Assembly (NCBI RefSeq): GCF_009763245.1
Contig: NZ_WKJZ01000002.1
Coordinates: forward strand, 428,030-492,029
From: Pseudomonas xionganensis
Lineage (GTDB): Bacteria; Pseudomonadota; Gammaproteobacteria; Pseudomonadales; Pseudomonadaceae
Length of the DNA stretch: 64,000 nucleotides
Direction of reading: 5' to 3'
Below are positions 43,168-52,166 of the stretch, piece after piece. Numbering within the stretch: the stretch's first letter is position 1; every line of letters begins with the position of its first letter. The translations under genes were made by a program, and so were the position numbers. The notes under the pieces are model-generated. The model saw only the letters and a list, made by a program, of their open reading frames with translations, was not told the DNA's origin and made no database searches.

Positions 43168-43605
43168 ATGAACACGTCCCCATCCTGGCCACTCACCCTT
43201 TACTACGATGGCGCCTGCCCGCTCTGCGCCCGCGAGATCGCGCTTTTGCGCCGTCGTGCGGCCGCCGAACAGCTGCAGCTGGTGGATATCAGCTCCGGCA
43301 CATTCGATGCCACCGCCCTGGGCCTGTCGCACCAGGCGATGCAAGAGCGGCTGCACGCCCGCTTCGCCGACGGCCAGTGGGTCACCGGCCTGGATGCCAC
43401 CCTCTGGAGCTGGCGCGCCGCCGGCCTGGGTCGCTGGGCAGCGCCGCTGACCTGGCGCCCGCTAAGGCCCCTGCTGGAGCTGGGTTATCGCCTGTTCTGT
43501 GCGCTGCGCCCCCATCTGGAATGGCTGCCTCACCCGGACGGCGCACGCCGCTGTCATGGCAGCAGCAGTTGCAGCACAGCCCCCGGGCGCGATCGCCCCG
43601 ACTGA
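43168..43605 (+). CDS. DCC family (DUF393) thiol-disulfide oxidoreductase-like protein
   Basis: A 145-residue protein with the family start LTLYYDGACPLCAREIALLR, in which the DGxCPLC motif (C17, C20) is the thioredoxin-like pair that names the family. The middle and C-terminal parts are helical and partly hydrophobic; a cysteine-containing tail (RCHGSSSCS) is unusual. Function unknown; members often lie beside photolyase and LitR-type genes in Pseudomonas. Divergent from the MerR gene, with a shared operator-like motif. Its stop codon abuts the stop of the convergent next gene. Confidence 0.85.
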   Translation: MNTSPSWPLTLYYDGACPLCAREIALLRRRAAAEQLQLVDISSGTFDATALGLSHQAMQERLHARFADGQWVTGLDATLWSWRAAGLGRWAAPLTWRPLRPLLELGYRLFCALRPHLEWLPHPDGARRCHGSSSCSTAPGRDRPD

Positions 43606-43902
43606 TCAGCCGAGCTGCAGCAAGAGCCCCGCATCCTTCTCCTGCATGGCGGGGCGGCCAATGATCTCGTCATGGCACTCCGGCTGCAGCAGCACCACCT
43701 GACGCACACCACAGCTGCGCAGCAGGCGCTTGAGGGCGGGCAATGACGGCCACAGGGCCCGCCCGGACGGATGCAGCAACTCGCGCACAGCGCCCCTGCG
43801 CAACTCGACGCGCACGGCATAGCCACAACAGCGCAGCGCCACGATCTCTACCCGCAGCACTTGCCGAAGACACAGCGCCAAGCGCAATTGCCAAGCATTC
43901 AT
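43606..43902 (-). CDS. Small DUF6482-like protein, function unknown
   Basis: A 98-residue protein, arginine/leucine-rich, with VEIVALRCCGYAVRVELRRG at 18-37, ALKRLLRSCGVRQVVLLQ near 60-77 and the conserved-looking ending CHDEIIGRPA. The pattern resembles DUF6482 proteins of Pseudomonas from memory, not proven. ATG at 43902 is preferred over TTG at 43908. It converges on the DCC gene with no gap, and TATACA and TGTACA motifs precede it, so it may be co-regulated with its neighbours. Confidence 0.6.
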   Translation of the reverse strand: MNAWQLRLALCLRQVLRVEIVALRCCGYAVRVELRRGAVRELLHPSGRALWPSLPALKRLLRSCGVRQVVLLQPECHDEIIGRPAMQEKDAGLLLQLG

Positions 43903-43912
43903 GGCCAATACC

Positions 43913-43937
43913 TATACAAAACAAAGATGGATGTACA
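43913..43937 (-). promoter_or_regulatory. TATACA-N13-TGTACA motif upstream of the DUF6482-like gene
   Basis: TATACA (43913-43918) and TGTACA (43932-43937), 11-35 bases before the start codon at 43902; same hexamers as around the acyl-CoA dehydrogenase promoter. Confidence 0.5.
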
Positions 43938-44045
43938 CGATAGAAATAACTTTATCGCCGCGCAAGTCAGGATAAAAACCCTTACAGCTCAATAAAATAG
44001 GCCAATCAGCGGTAAAACCTCCAACAACCACACATCCCATATGGT

Positions 44046-44069
44046 TGTACAAATCCAAACACTGGTATA
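44046..44069 (+). promoter_or_regulatory. TGTACA-N12-GGTATA motif upstream of folM-folE-folX
   Basis: TGTACA (44046-44051), 12 bases, then GGTATA (44064-44069). It overlaps a plausible TTGTAC -35 and TATAAC -10, about 95-117 bases before folM, so a bound protein would cover the promoter. Confidence 0.55.
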
Positions 44070-44162
44070 ACTTTGCTCCAGGTTCAGTCGAGGCAGCGTC
44101 TTACTGGTCAGGTATCCCGACGCCGCTTCGCTGAACCCACCCAATTGACCTGCGAGCCGACC

Positions 44163-44873
44163 ATGAGCGCGAGCAACGCCCCCATCCTGATTACCGGAGC
44201 CAGCCAGCGCATCGGCCTGTATTGCGCCGAGCGCCTGCTCGACGAAGGACAGTCGCTGATCATCAGCTATCGCCGCGAACGCCCGGCCATCGAGCGACTG
44301 CGTGAACGCGGCGCAGTCGCCCTGCAGGCAGACTTTGCCAGCGAAGCGGGGATCAATGACTTTATCCAGCGCCTGCTCAAGCACACCGACAGGCTACGCG
44401 CCATCGTGCACAACGCCTCGGACTGGCTGGCGGAAACCCCGGGTAGTGAAGCTGCCGCCTTCCAGGCGCTGTTCAGCGTGCACATGCTCGCGCCCTACCT
44501 GATCAACCTGGCTTGCGAGCCCCTGCTGCGAGCATCTGCCTGCGCCGACATCGTGCATATCAGCGACGACGTGACGCGCAAGGGCAGCGCAAAGCGCCCC
44601 GCCTATTGCGCCAGCAAGGCCGGACTGGAAAGCCTGACCCTGTCCTTTGCCGCGCGTTTCGCGCCGGCCATCAAGGTCAACGGCATCGCCCCGGCGCTGA
44701 TCCTGTTCAACGAGGGTGACGATGCCGAGTACCGCCGGCAAACCCTGAATAAATCGGCACTGGGCATCGAGCCCGGGCCCCAGGTGATCTACCAGAGCTT
44801 GCGCTTCCTGCTGGACAACCCCTACGTGACTGGCACCACCCTTAACGTCAATGGCGGCCGCCACCTCAAATGA
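44163..44873 (+). CDS. folM: Dihydromonapterin reductase FolM
   Basis: A 236-residue SDR with the pteridine-reductase features [18 protein letters not shown] near residue 8 and the catalytic [11 protein letters not shown] near 145, and an HNASDW motif in place of the usual NNAG. FolM reduces dihydromonapterin to tetrahydromonapterin, the cofactor of bacterial phenylalanine hydroxylase. It heads the folM-folE-folX operon, which supplies exactly this pathway: FolE opens it, FolX epimerises the intermediate, FolM finishes it. ATG at 44163 chosen over upstream in-frame codons by family length. Confidence 0.9.
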   Translation: MSASNAPILITGASQRIGLYCAERLLDEGQSLIISYRRERPAIERLRERGAVALQADFASEAGINDFIQRLLKHTDRLRAIVHNASDWLAETPGSEAAAFQALFSVHMLAPYLINLACEPLLRASACADIVHISDDVTRKGSAKRPAYCASKAGLESLTLSFAARFAPAIKVNGIAPALILFNEGDDAEYRRQTLNKSALGIEPGPQVIYQSLRFLLDNPYVTGTTLNVNGGRHLK

Positions 44874-44893
44874 GGCGGCTGCGAGGATCGATC

Positions 44894-45454
44894 ATGAATC
44901 AACAGATGCCTGAGCATTACCGTGAAATCCTTCTCGGCGTGGGTGAAAACCCCGAACGTGAAGGCCTGCTGGACACCCCCAAGCGCGCGGCCAAGGCCAT
45001 GCAGTACCTGTGCAACGGCTACCACAAGAGCCTTGAGGAAGTGGTCAACGGCGCGCTGTTCGACTCGGACAACGACGAGATGGTGATCGTCCGCGACATC
45101 GAGCTGTATTCGCTGTGCGAGCACCACATGCTGCCCTTTATCGGCAAGGCCCATGTGGCCTACATCCCCACCGGCAAGGTGCTGGGGCTGTCCAAGGTGG
45201 CGCGCATTGTCGACATGTTCGCCCGCCGCCTGCAGATCCAGGAGAACCTGACCAAGCAGATCGCCGATGCCGTGCAGAAGGTCACCAACGCAGCCGGCGT
45301 GGCGGTAGTGATCGAGGCCAAGCATATGTGCATGATGATGCGCGGGGTGGAGAAGCAGAACTCGGTGATGACTTCCTCGGTGATGCTTGGAGCCTTCCGC
45401 GAATCCTGCAACACTCGCCACGAATTCCTGCAGCTGATCGGACGGAGCAAGTAA
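44894..45454 (+). CDS. folE: GTP cyclohydrolase I
   Basis: A 186-residue enzyme converting GTP to 7,8-dihydroneopterin triphosphate. The zinc/catalytic motif [10 protein letters not shown] (Cys and His ligands, near 76-85), [20 protein letters not shown] and the second zinc Cys in [12 protein letters not shown] are intact, so it is the zinc-dependent type IA enzyme. AGGA precedes the ATG. Twenty bases after folM and overlapping folX by one base (TAATG). It lies in a pterin cofactor operon, so it may be a second, specialised copy. Confidence 0.95.
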   Translation: MNQQMPEHYREILLGVGENPEREGLLDTPKRAAKAMQYLCNGYHKSLEEVVNGALFDSDNDEMVIVRDIELYSLCEHHMLPFIGKAHVAYIPTGKVLGLSKVARIVDMFARRLQIQENLTKQIADAVQKVTNAAGVAVVIEAKHMCMMMRGVEKQNSVMTSSVMLGAFRESCNTRHEFLQLIGRSK

Positions 45455-45825
45455 TGCCGCGACTGGAACCCGGAATGGCGCGCATCCGCGTCAAGGACCT
45501 GCGCCTGCGCACCTTTATCGGTATCAAGGAAGAGGAGATCAACAACAAGCAGGATGTGTTGATCAACCTGACCATCCTCTACCCGGCGGTGGAGGCTGTG
45601 CGTGACAACGACATCGACCACGCCCTCAACTACCGCACCATCACCAAGGCCATCATTCAGCACGTGGAGGGCAACCGCTTCGCCCTGCTGGAACGCCTGA
45701 CCCAGGAAATCCTCGACCTAGTGATGGCCAATCAGGCCGTGCGCTACGCCGAAGTGGAAGTGGACAAGCCCCACGCCCTGCGCTTTGCCGAATCGGTGTC
45801 GATCACCCTCGCCGGGCACCGCTGA
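45454..45825 (+). CDS. folX: Dihydroneopterin triphosphate 2'-epimerase
   Basis: A 123-residue FolB-fold enzyme that epimerises dihydroneopterin triphosphate to the monapterin form. [23 protein letters not shown] near 17-39 and the C-terminal [20 protein letters not shown] are characteristic; FolB aldolases lack this N-terminal pattern. Its start codon shares a base with the folE stop. The family start [16 protein letters not shown] supports 45454. Confidence 0.93.
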   Translation: MPRLEPGMARIRVKDLRLRTFIGIKEEEINNKQDVLINLTILYPAVEAVRDNDIDHALNYRTITKAIIQHVEGNRFALLERLTQEILDLVMANQAVRYAEVEVDKPHALRFAESVSITLAGHR

Positions 45826-45831
45826 GCAAAT

Positions 45832-45859
45832 CCCCGGCTGCTGCCATAAGTAGCCGGGG
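45832..45859 (+). terminator. Hairpin after folX, weak terminator
   Basis: CCCCGGCT / AGCCGGGG with a 12-base loop, six bases after the folX stop, followed by AAATAATT rather than a T run. It may slow or end the transcript, or stabilise its 3' end. Confidence 0.4.
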
Positions 45860-45865
45860 AAATAA

Positions 45866-45893
45866 TTGACAGCCGGTCCTATGCTCTTATCAT
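45866..45893 (+). promoter_or_regulatory. Sigma-70 promoter of the DUF1244-HopJ operon
   Basis: TTGACA (45866-45871), 16 bases, TATCAT (45888-45893), 38 bases before the ATG of the DUF1244 gene. A perfect -35 with a reasonable -10. Confidence 0.55.
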
Positions 45894-45930
45894 CGCCGCC
45901 AACCTTTGCGCCTGATCCGAGAGCATCGCC

Positions 45931-46221
45931 ATGACCGAACAAGAACGCCTGGAACTCGAAGCCGCCGCCTTCCGCAGCCTGGTGCAGCACCTGCGCTCGC
46001 GCCCCGATGTACAGAACATCGAACTGATGAACCTGGCCGGTTTCTGCCGCAACTGCCTGTCCAAATGGTTCAAGGCCGCCGCCGACGATCTCGGCGTAAA
46101 AGTCACCCCGGACCAAGCCCGGGAAGAAATCTACGGCATGCCCTATGCCGAGTGGAAAGCCAAATACCAGAAGGAAGCCAGCAGCGAGCAGCAGGCCGCC
46201 TTCGACAAAGGAAAGCAATAA
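45931..46221 (+). CDS. DUF1244 family protein
   Basis: A 96-residue helical protein with the family core IELMNLAGFCRNCLSKW (C-x2-C) and a GMPYAEWKAKYQ segment. Members are widespread in proteobacteria, form small helical bundles, and have no known function; the cysteine pair could bind a metal. It shares its stop/start (TAATG) with the HopJ-like gene, so the two are translated together. Confidence 0.88.
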   Translation: MTEQERLELEAAAFRSLVQHLRSRPDVQNIELMNLAGFCRNCLSKWFKAAADDLGVKVTPDQAREEIYGMPYAEWKAKYQKEASSEQQAAFDKGKQ

Positions 46222-46562
46222 TGACCGCCCTCAGCGACTTCCGTGCCCGCCTGCACAGCGAGCACTTCCAGTTCAGCGAAACCCTGGCCTTTATCGCCGA
46301 GCACTACGACTACCAGCCAAGCGCCTTCAGCAATGGCCAGGTGGTCAATGCCGCCGGGCAGAACGAAGGCTCGTGCAAGACCCTGGGCCTGGCCCTGCTC
46401 GAAGGCCTGAGCCTGGAAGAGACCCTGCTGTGCTTTGGCGAGCACTACCGCAGCGTGCTGGCCACCCCGGACGGTAGCGACCACGGCAATATCCGCGCCC
46501 TGCTGGACACCGGCCTGGCCGGCGTGCGCTTCGAGCAGCCGCCCCTGCAAGCCAAGGCCTGA
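46221..46562 (+). CDS. HopJ family protein
   Basis: A 113-residue protein with the HopJ signature FNYxPxAFxNG-like segment (YQPSAFSNGQVVNAAGQNEG), GSCKTLGLALL and LCFGEHYRSVLATPDGSDHG. HopJ was named as a P. syringae type III effector, but homologues occur in many non-pathogens with no secretion system, so a housekeeping role is more likely here. Co-translated with the DUF1244 gene. Confidence 0.88.
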   Translation: MTALSDFRARLHSEHFQFSETLAFIAEHYDYQPSAFSNGQVVNAAGQNEGSCKTLGLALLEGLSLEETLLCFGEHYRSVLATPDGSDHGNIRALLDTGLAGVRFEQPPLQAKA

Positions 46563-46669
46563 ATCACAGCGCCAGCTGCTGCGCAGAAAGCTGCGCAACT
46601 GTCGGCAATGGCTGACAGACAAGGCTGGAGGCGAGCCACTACCATCTGCGCCATGAATTTTCGGGAACA

Positions 46670-46714
46670 CCAGGGAAGGTGTCAGCCCGCCACAAGCGCA
46701 CCCACCTTCCCTGG
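46670..46714 (+). promoter_or_regulatory. Perfect 12-bp inverted repeat in the leader of the next gene
   Basis: CCAGGGAAGGTG and CACCTTCCCTGG, 21 bases apart, ending 30 bases before the start of the glycolipid-binding-fold gene. No T run follows. Could be an operator or an RNA hairpin in the leader. Confidence 0.45.
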
Positions 46715-46744
46715 ACTCCCGCTACCCGGCGCGGAGTCGCACCC

Positions 46745-47332
46745 ATGCAGCAAACCCTGGTATGGAAACCCTGGCACAACCCCGGCGTGGAGAATCTGCG
46801 CCTGCATATCAACGAACACGGCATTCATGCCAGCAGCCATCTGATGCAGAGCCTGCGCGGCCACAGCATGGTGGCCAGCTATGTGCTCGACTGTGACCCG
46901 CAATGGCGCTTTCGTCGCCTCTGGCTGAAGGTGGACAACCTCGGCCAGCGGCGCCTGGAACTGCGCCGTGATATCCGTGGCCAGTGGTTTCACAACGGCG
47001 AACCGCGCCCGGATCTGGCCCAGTGTCAGCAGGTCATGCTGTCCGACTCGCCCTTCACCCACACCCCGCCTCTGCAGCGCTGCGCCCTGGAAACCGGACA
47101 AAGCAGTCAACTGCAGGTCGCCTATGTGGACCTGCTGACCCTGCGCGTAGAGGCCCGCCGCAAGCGCTATCAGCATCTGCACCAGGACGGCCACAGCACC
47201 CTGTACCGCAGTGAGCTGGAAGGCCTGCCCAGCCGCGAGCTGGCCATGGATAAACACGCCCTGCTGGTCAGGGCCAGCGACCAGTTCCTGCGCCTGAGCG
47301 CCCGGGAGCTGAAGCTCAATACCTGGGTCTGA
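46745..47332 (+). CDS. Putative glycolipid-binding-fold protein (PF06475 type)
   Basis: A 195-residue cytoplasmic protein that resembles the glycolipid-binding (DUF1089) family: YVLDCDPQWRFRRLWLKVD near 41-59, WFHNGEPRPDLAQCQQVMLS and the hallmark SPFTHTPPLQRCAL near 101-114, then VAYVDLLTLRVEARRKRYQ. No signal peptide. Function unknown beyond the fold name. ATG at 46745 has GGAG upstream; a longer in-frame start at 46679 would run through the inverted repeat. Confidence 0.78.
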   Translation: MQQTLVWKPWHNPGVENLRLHINEHGIHASSHLMQSLRGHSMVASYVLDCDPQWRFRRLWLKVDNLGQRRLELRRDIRGQWFHNGEPRPDLAQCQQVMLSDSPFTHTPPLQRCALETGQSSQLQVAYVDLLTLRVEARRKRYQHLHQDGHSTLYRSELEGLPSRELAMDKHALLVRASDQFLRLSARELKLNTWV

Positions 47333-47448
47333 TCCACGCCAGCGCCATACCCGCCATAGGCAATACTCATAAGCACCACAGGCAATTCCAGAGGATACTG
47401 CGCCGCCGACTATACTACCCCTGTCCCCCGTTCACTGCGGCCGTCGCC

Positions 47449-49458
47449 ATGCCCTTACGCAGACGCCTGTTCTGGCTGTTCACCCCGCTACTGGCCCTGA
47501 CCCTGTTGAGCGTCTATGGCCTGGCCGAACGCATTCTGCTGGCGCGTTTTGACCAGCAGGATCAGCAGGCCCTGGAGCGCGAAGCCCGGCAACTGCACCA
47601 CCACCTCGACAGCGAGATCAGCGGCTACCTGAACATGCTGCGCAGCTATGCCTGGTGGGATGAGAGCTACCGCTTCGTGCAGAGCGAGAACAGCAACTTT
47701 ATCCAGCACCAGCTGCACTCGGACGTGCTGATCGGCCTGAGCTTTCACTTCATGTTCTTCTTCGATGAGCAAGGGCAGCTGATCGGCGAGTTCTGGGCCC
47801 CACCGGCGCTGGATCAGCTGGTTTCCATCGACCACGAAGCACCACGCAGCCTGGCGTCCCTGCGCCAGGCCATTCTCCAGCGCAGTCAGGAACTGGGTGC
47901 CTTGCAGCACCACGGCGATCCTCTCCACGCCCTGGCCCAGCTCAGCCTGGTGCAGGGCGTGGCCAGCCTGCTGCTGAGCAGCCCGATCAGCACCAGCCAG
48001 CGCGATGCCAAACCGGCGGGCAGCATAGTCGCCGGCCACCTGCTTGACGTCGGGCGCCTGCAGCAGCTGCAAGCGCGCAGCCAGGCTCAGCTGCAACTGC
48101 GGGCGGCCACACAGGGCACTGCCGAGCAGACCTGGCAAACGCTGCCCAGCGGCCTGGCCAAACACAACGGAGGCGCCCTGTTGAGCGACCACTGGCACCC
48201 GACAGAGGCGCTGCAACGCAGCGAATTGCTGTTTCGCAACAGCCGTGGAGAGCACGAGCTGAGCCTGCAGATCACCCTGCCACGCCTGCTCTATCAGGAA
48301 GGCCACCTGGCCATCCGCTTTTTTCTGGTCGCGGCAGTACTGGTCACCCTCAGCGCCACCGTCCTGCTCTATCTGGGCCTGGAGTACTGGGTGTTGCGCC
48401 GGGTGCAGCGCATGCATGAAGAAATCGCCGTGATCGGTCATGCCCCGGTGCTCAGCCGCCTGCAGGATCAGGGCCACGACGAGCTGGGCGCCCTGGCCGG
48501 CGAACTGAACCAGATGCTCGACCGCCTGCAGCAAAGCGAAGTGCGCGACCAGGCCATTCTCGACTCGATCCAGGACGGCTACTTCGAGATCGACACCCAG
48601 GGCCAACTGCTCAAGGTCAACCGTGCCCTTGGCGACCTGCTCGGCTACTCCCAGGCGCAACTGCTCGGCCTGAGCCTACGCGATCTGCTCAGCGCCGAGC
48701 AGGTCGAGCGCGCCCAGGCCCAGTTCCTCCAGGCCCTGGAAGAAGGCACCACTCTGATCAGCCCCTTTACGGCGCCGTTCAGACGGGCCGATGGCAGCCA
48801 GGCCCACTGCGAAATCCGCTTCTCCCTTATTATCGATAACCAGGGCCAGCTCACCGGTTATCACGGCATCCTGCGCGATGTCAGCGAGCAGATGGCCTAT
48901 CAGCAGCAATTGCGCGACCTGGCCTACCGCGACCCACTGACCGAGCTGGGCAACCGCAAGGCCTTCGCCGAGCAACTGCAGCAGGCGCTGGAGCAGGCTC
49001 AGCAACAGGGCCACGGCCTGGCCCTGCTGTATGTGGATCTGGATCGCTTCAAGGAGGTCAACGACCGCTTCGGCCACGACACCGGCGACGCCCTGCTGCT
49101 GGCCATCGCCGAACGCATGCGCAACACCCTGCGCCAACCCGAGCATCTGTATCGCCTGGGCGGTGACGAGTTCACCCTGCTGATGCCGGACGGCGATGCC
49201 CTGGCCGCCGACAAACTCGCTCAGCGCCTGATCCAGGCCCTGAGCCAGCCCTTCGAGTTCAAGGGCGTGCGCATCGACTTCGTCACCCCCAGTGTCGGCA
49301 TCGCCCTCTACCCTGAGCACGCAAGCAGCGCCAGCGCCCTGATCAGCGCCGCCGACCAGGCCATGTACCTGGCCAAGCAGGTGCGCAACAGTGTTGTGCT
49401 CTATCGCCCGACAGAAGCCACGACGCCCCTACCCGGCGCCCTTTCCCCGGAGGAATAA
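47449..49458 (+). CDS. Membrane diguanylate cyclase (CHASE4-HAMP-PAS-GGDEF)
   Basis: A 669-residue inner-membrane sensor. TM1 at 8-28, a periplasmic CHASE4 domain (about 45-270, with the YAWWDESYRFV core), TM2 near 285-310, HAMP (VLRRVQRMHEEI on), PAS (about 360-480) and a GGDEF domain (500-655) with YRLGGDEFTLL intact, so cyclic-di-GMP synthesis is expected. The inhibitory I-site is degenerate (RQPE instead of RxxD five residues before GGDEF), and there is no EAL domain. The signal is unknown. Followed by a CysZ-like gene after 42 bases. Confidence 0.92.
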   Translation: MPLRRRLFWLFTPLLALTLLSVYGLAERILLARFDQQDQQALEREARQLHHHLDSEISGYLNMLRSYAWWDESYRFVQSENSNFIQHQLHSDVLIGLSFHFMFFFDEQGQLIGEFWAPPALDQLVSIDHEAPRSLASLRQAILQRSQELGALQHHGDPLHALAQLSLVQGVASLLLSSPISTSQRDAKPAGSIVAGHLLDVGRLQQLQARSQAQLQLRAATQGTAEQTWQTLPSGLAKHNGGALLSDHWHPTEALQRSELLFRNSRGEHELSLQITLPRLLYQEGHLAIRFFLVAAVLVTLSATVLLYLGLEYWVLRRVQRMHEEIAVIGHAPVLSRLQDQGHDELGALAGELNQMLDRLQQSEVRDQAILDSIQDGYFEIDTQGQLLKVNRALGDLLGYSQAQLLGLSLRDLLSAEQVERAQAQFLQALEEGTTLISPFTAPFRRADGSQAHCEIRFSLIIDNQGQLTGYHGILRDVSEQMAYQQQLRDLAYRDPLTELGNRKAFAEQLQQALEQAQQQGHGLALLYVDLDRFKEVNDRFGHDTGDALLLAIAERMRNTLRQPEHLYRLGGDEFTLLMPDGDALAADKLAQRLIQALSQPFEFKGVRIDFVTPSVGIALYPEHASSASALISAADQAMYLAKQVRNSVVLYRPTEATTPLPGALSPEE

Positions 49459-49500
49459 AGCCGCTAAGGTCGGCGCGTTATGTTCCTGGCGGAGATCCCC

Positions 49501-50232
49501 ATGCCTGCAACTCCCGTACTGACCGGCCCGCAATACCTCAAGGAAGGGCTGAAACTGGTACTCAGCCCCGGTCTGCGCCTGTTTGTGCTGCTCCCCCTGG
49601 CGATCAATCTGATCCTGTTTGTCGGTCTGATCTATGTGGCCGTGCAGCAATTCGGCGGCTGGGTCGACGGCTTTATGCCCAGCCTGCCCAATTGGCTGAG
49701 CTTTCTTGAATACATCCTCTGGCCGCTGTTCGTGGTGCTGGTCCTGCTGATGGTGTTCTTCACCTTCACCCTGCTGGCCAATATCATCGCCGCCCCCTTC
49801 AATGGCTTTCTGGCGGAAAAGGTCGAGGTGGTGGTGCGCGGTGAAGATCCCTTCCCGCCCTTCAGCTGGGCCGAACTGCTGGCCATGGTGCCGCGTACCC
49901 TGGGCCGCGAGCTGCGCAAGCTGGCCTACTTTCTGCCGCGCGCCATCGCGTTGCTGATCCTGAGTTTTATCCCGGTGCTCAACCTGATCGCCGCGCCACT
50001 GTGGCTGTTGTTCGGCATCTGGATGATGGCGGTGCAGTACATCGACTACCCGGCGGACAACAACAAGATGAGCTGGCAGGACATGCTCGCCTGGCTGCGC
50101 GAGAAGCGCTGGCAGAGCCTGGGCTTTGGCGGCATCACCTACGCGGCGCTGCTGGTGCCGGGGCTGAATATCCTGATGATGCCGGCGGCCGTGGCCGGCG
50201 CGACGGTATTCTGGGTGCGCGAACGCGCTTAG
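49501..50232 (+). CDS. cysZ: CysZ-like inner-membrane protein (EI24 family)
   Basis: A 243-residue protein with four to five hydrophobic stretches and the family motifs [22 protein letters not shown] near 83-104 and [15 protein letters not shown] segments. E. coli CysZ is a sulfate-uptake membrane protein for cysteine synthesis; the Pseudomonas homologue is usually annotated the same way. GGAGA precedes the ATG at 49501; the longer in-frame start is not supported. No cys genes adjoin it. Confidence 0.88.
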   Translation: MPATPVLTGPQYLKEGLKLVLSPGLRLFVLLPLAINLILFVGLIYVAVQQFGGWVDGFMPSLPNWLSFLEYILWPLFVVLVLLMVFFTFTLLANIIAAPFNGFLAEKVEVVVRGEDPFPPFSWAELLAMVPRTLGRELRKLAYFLPRAIALLILSFIPVLNLIAAPLWLLFGIWMMAVQYIDYPADNNKMSWQDMLAWLREKRWQSLGFGGITYAALLVPGLNILMMPAAVAGATVFWVRERA

Positions 50233-50308
50233 CCGACCGCTGCGCCCGGTCACAAATTCGCAACGCTAATGTCACAAGCGCTACATGGCGGCAGCCGACA
50301 CTGCGGCC

Positions 50309-51508
50309 ATGAGCACATCTTCCCTGCATATCGCCCTGATCAGTGAAACCTTCCCGCCGGAAGTCAATGGCGTGGCCAATACCCTCGGCCGCCTCAGCGA
50401 GGGGCTGGAGGCCCGCGGCCATCGCCTGCAGCTGATACGCCCCCGGCAGAGCAGCGATCAGGGGCGCAAGAGCGACGAACGACTGCTGCTGACCCGCGGC
50501 TGGCCGCTGCCCGGCTACCCGGGCCTGCAGTGGGGCCAGTCGGCGCTGCACAAGCTGCTGCGCAGCTGGCGCAGGCAGCGCCCTGACGTGCTCTATATCG
50601 CCACCGAAGGCCCCCTGGGCTTATCCGCCCTGCGCGCCGCAAGGCGGCTGGGCATCCCGGTGGTCAGCGGCTTTCACACCAATTTCCAGCAATACAGCGG
50701 GCACTATGGCTTCGGCCTGCTGACCCGCGCCCTTACCCATTACCTGCGCTGGATGCATAACCGCTCGCAACTGACCCTGGTGCCCAGCATCAGCCAGCAG
50801 ATCGAACTCACCCGCCGCGGCTTCGAACGCCTGGAGCTGCTGGCCCGTGGCGTCGACAGCCAGCTGTTCCATCCGGGCAAACGCTGCGACAGACTGCGCG
50901 AGCGCTGGGGACTGGCCGATGACGATGTGGCGGTGCTGCATGTCGGCCGCCTGGCCGCAGAAAAGAACCTGGCCCTGCTGGTCAAAAGTTTTGCCGCCCT
51001 GCAGCAGGCACACCCCCAGCAGCGCCTGAGGCTGATCCTGGTCGGCGACGGCCCGCAACGCGCCAGCCTCCAGCAGCAATTGCCGGAAGCGATCTTCTGC
51101 GGCTTGCAGCGCGGCGAAGAGCTGGCCGCCCACTATGCCTCGGGCGACCTGTTCCTGTTTCCCAGCCTCTCCGAGACCTTCGGCAACGTGGTGCTCGAAG
51201 CCTTGGCCTCAGGGCTGGGCGTGGTGGCCTTCGACCAGGCGGCGGCCGCCCAGCATATCCGCCACGGGCATAACGGCGCGCTGGCACTGGCCGAGGATGA
51301 GCAGGGCTTTATCGAGGCGGCCAGCTGGCTGCTGACGGATAAAGAGAGCCTGCGCCGGGTACGCCTGAATGCCCGCCTGCACGCCTCGCGCCAGGGCTGG
51401 CCGGCCATCGTCGAGCAGTTCGAGGCCTATCTGCGCAGTGCCATGCAGCCGCAGGCGCTTACAGCCGCACCTCCAGGCGCCTTGCCAGACAGACCTGCTC
51501 GGGGCTGA
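50309..51508 (+). CDS. Glycosyltransferase family 4 (MgtA-type alpha-mannosyltransferase-like)
   Basis: A 399-residue GT-B fold enzyme. The N-terminal acceptor domain starts [20 protein letters not shown], which is typical of membrane-lipid mannosyl/glucosyltransferases, and has GFHTNFQQY near 125. The C-terminal nucleotide-sugar domain has [19 protein letters not shown] and the [15 protein letters not shown] signature with the catalytic-site Glu. The substrate is probably diacylglycerol or a similar lipid, by analogy. It ends inside the convergent sfsA gene, overlapping by 50 bases. Confidence 0.87.
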   Translation: MSTSSLHIALISETFPPEVNGVANTLGRLSEGLEARGHRLQLIRPRQSSDQGRKSDERLLLTRGWPLPGYPGLQWGQSALHKLLRSWRRQRPDVLYIATEGPLGLSALRAARRLGIPVVSGFHTNFQQYSGHYGFGLLTRALTHYLRWMHNRSQLTLVPSISQQIELTRRGFERLELLARGVDSQLFHPGKRCDRLRERWGLADDDVAVLHVGRLAAEKNLALLVKSFAALQQAHPQQRLRLILVGDGPQRASLQQQLPEAIFCGLQRGEELAAHYASGDLFLFPSLSETFGNVVLEALASGLGVVAFDQAAAAQHIRHGHNGALALAEDEQGFIEAASWLLTDKESLRRVRLNARLHASRQGWPAIVEQFEAYLRSAMQPQALTAAPPGALPDRPARG

Positions 51509-52166
51509 TCTCGGCGCCATAGGCCAGCACCTCGACGCCGGCACTCACCGCCTCACGCAGGGCAGCGGCATAGGCCGGGTCGATTTCCTCGGCGGGGCGC
51601 ACCGCCTCGATGCCGGCCAGGTTGACGCAGTACAGCTGCACGGCACGCACACCATCCCGGGCCAGACTGGCCAGCTCGCGCAGGTGCTTGGCGCCACGTT
51701 CGGTGCGGGCATCGGGGAAGGCGGCCACAGGGCTGTCGGCAAAACCCAGGGTCACGCTTTTCACTTCGACGAACGCCGGGCCTGTCGGGTAGTCCAGGCG
51801 AAAGTCGATACGGCTGCGCTCCTGGCCATAGGGCACTTCGCGCCTGAGGCCGGTAAAGCCGTTCAGCTCGGCGATCAACCCGCCCCGCAGCGCCTCCTCC
51901 ACCAGGGCATTGGCCCGCCCGGTATTGATCACCGCCAGACGTCCGTGGGGCGTTTCACCGATCTCCCAGGTACCGGGCAGCTTGCGCTTGGGGTCATTGC
52001 TGCGGCTAAACCAGACCCGTGCGCCCTCGCTCATGCAATTAAGCATCGAGCCGGTATTGGGGCAGTGAATCGTCAGCAGCTCGCTACCGACCGTCTCGAT
52101 ATCGGCGAGAAAACGCTTGTAGCGGCGCAGCAGCCGGCCCTCCTCTAAAGGCGGATCAAAGCGCAT
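51459..52166 (-). CDS. sfsA: SfsA family protein (sugar fermentation stimulation)
   Basis: A 235-residue protein with the N-terminal OB-like part ([23 protein letters not shown]) and a nuclease-like core ([20 protein letters not shown], where D, E and K form a PD-(D/E)XK arrangement). Named for a maltose-fermentation phenotype in E. coli; the actual role may be in nucleic acid metabolism. Start at 52166 overlaps the end of the upstream aminotransferase by 11 bases; both point left, so they form an operon. Confidence 0.92.
   Translation of the reverse strand: MRFDPPLEEGRLLRRYKRFLADIETVGSELLTIHCPNTGSMLNCMSEGARVWFSRSNDPKRKLPGTWEIGETPHGRLAVINTGRANALVEEALRGGLIAELNGFTGLRREVPYGQERSRIDFRLDYPTGPAFVEVKSVTLGFADSPVAAFPDARTERGAKHLRELASLARDGVRAVQLYCVNLAGIEAVRPAEEIDPAYAAALREAVSAGVEVLAYGAEISPEQVCLARRLEVRL

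Noticed and set aside
46221..46562. Type III effector implying a secretion system
   Set aside because: HopJ homologues are common in bacteria without type III secretion, and no secretion gene is in the window.
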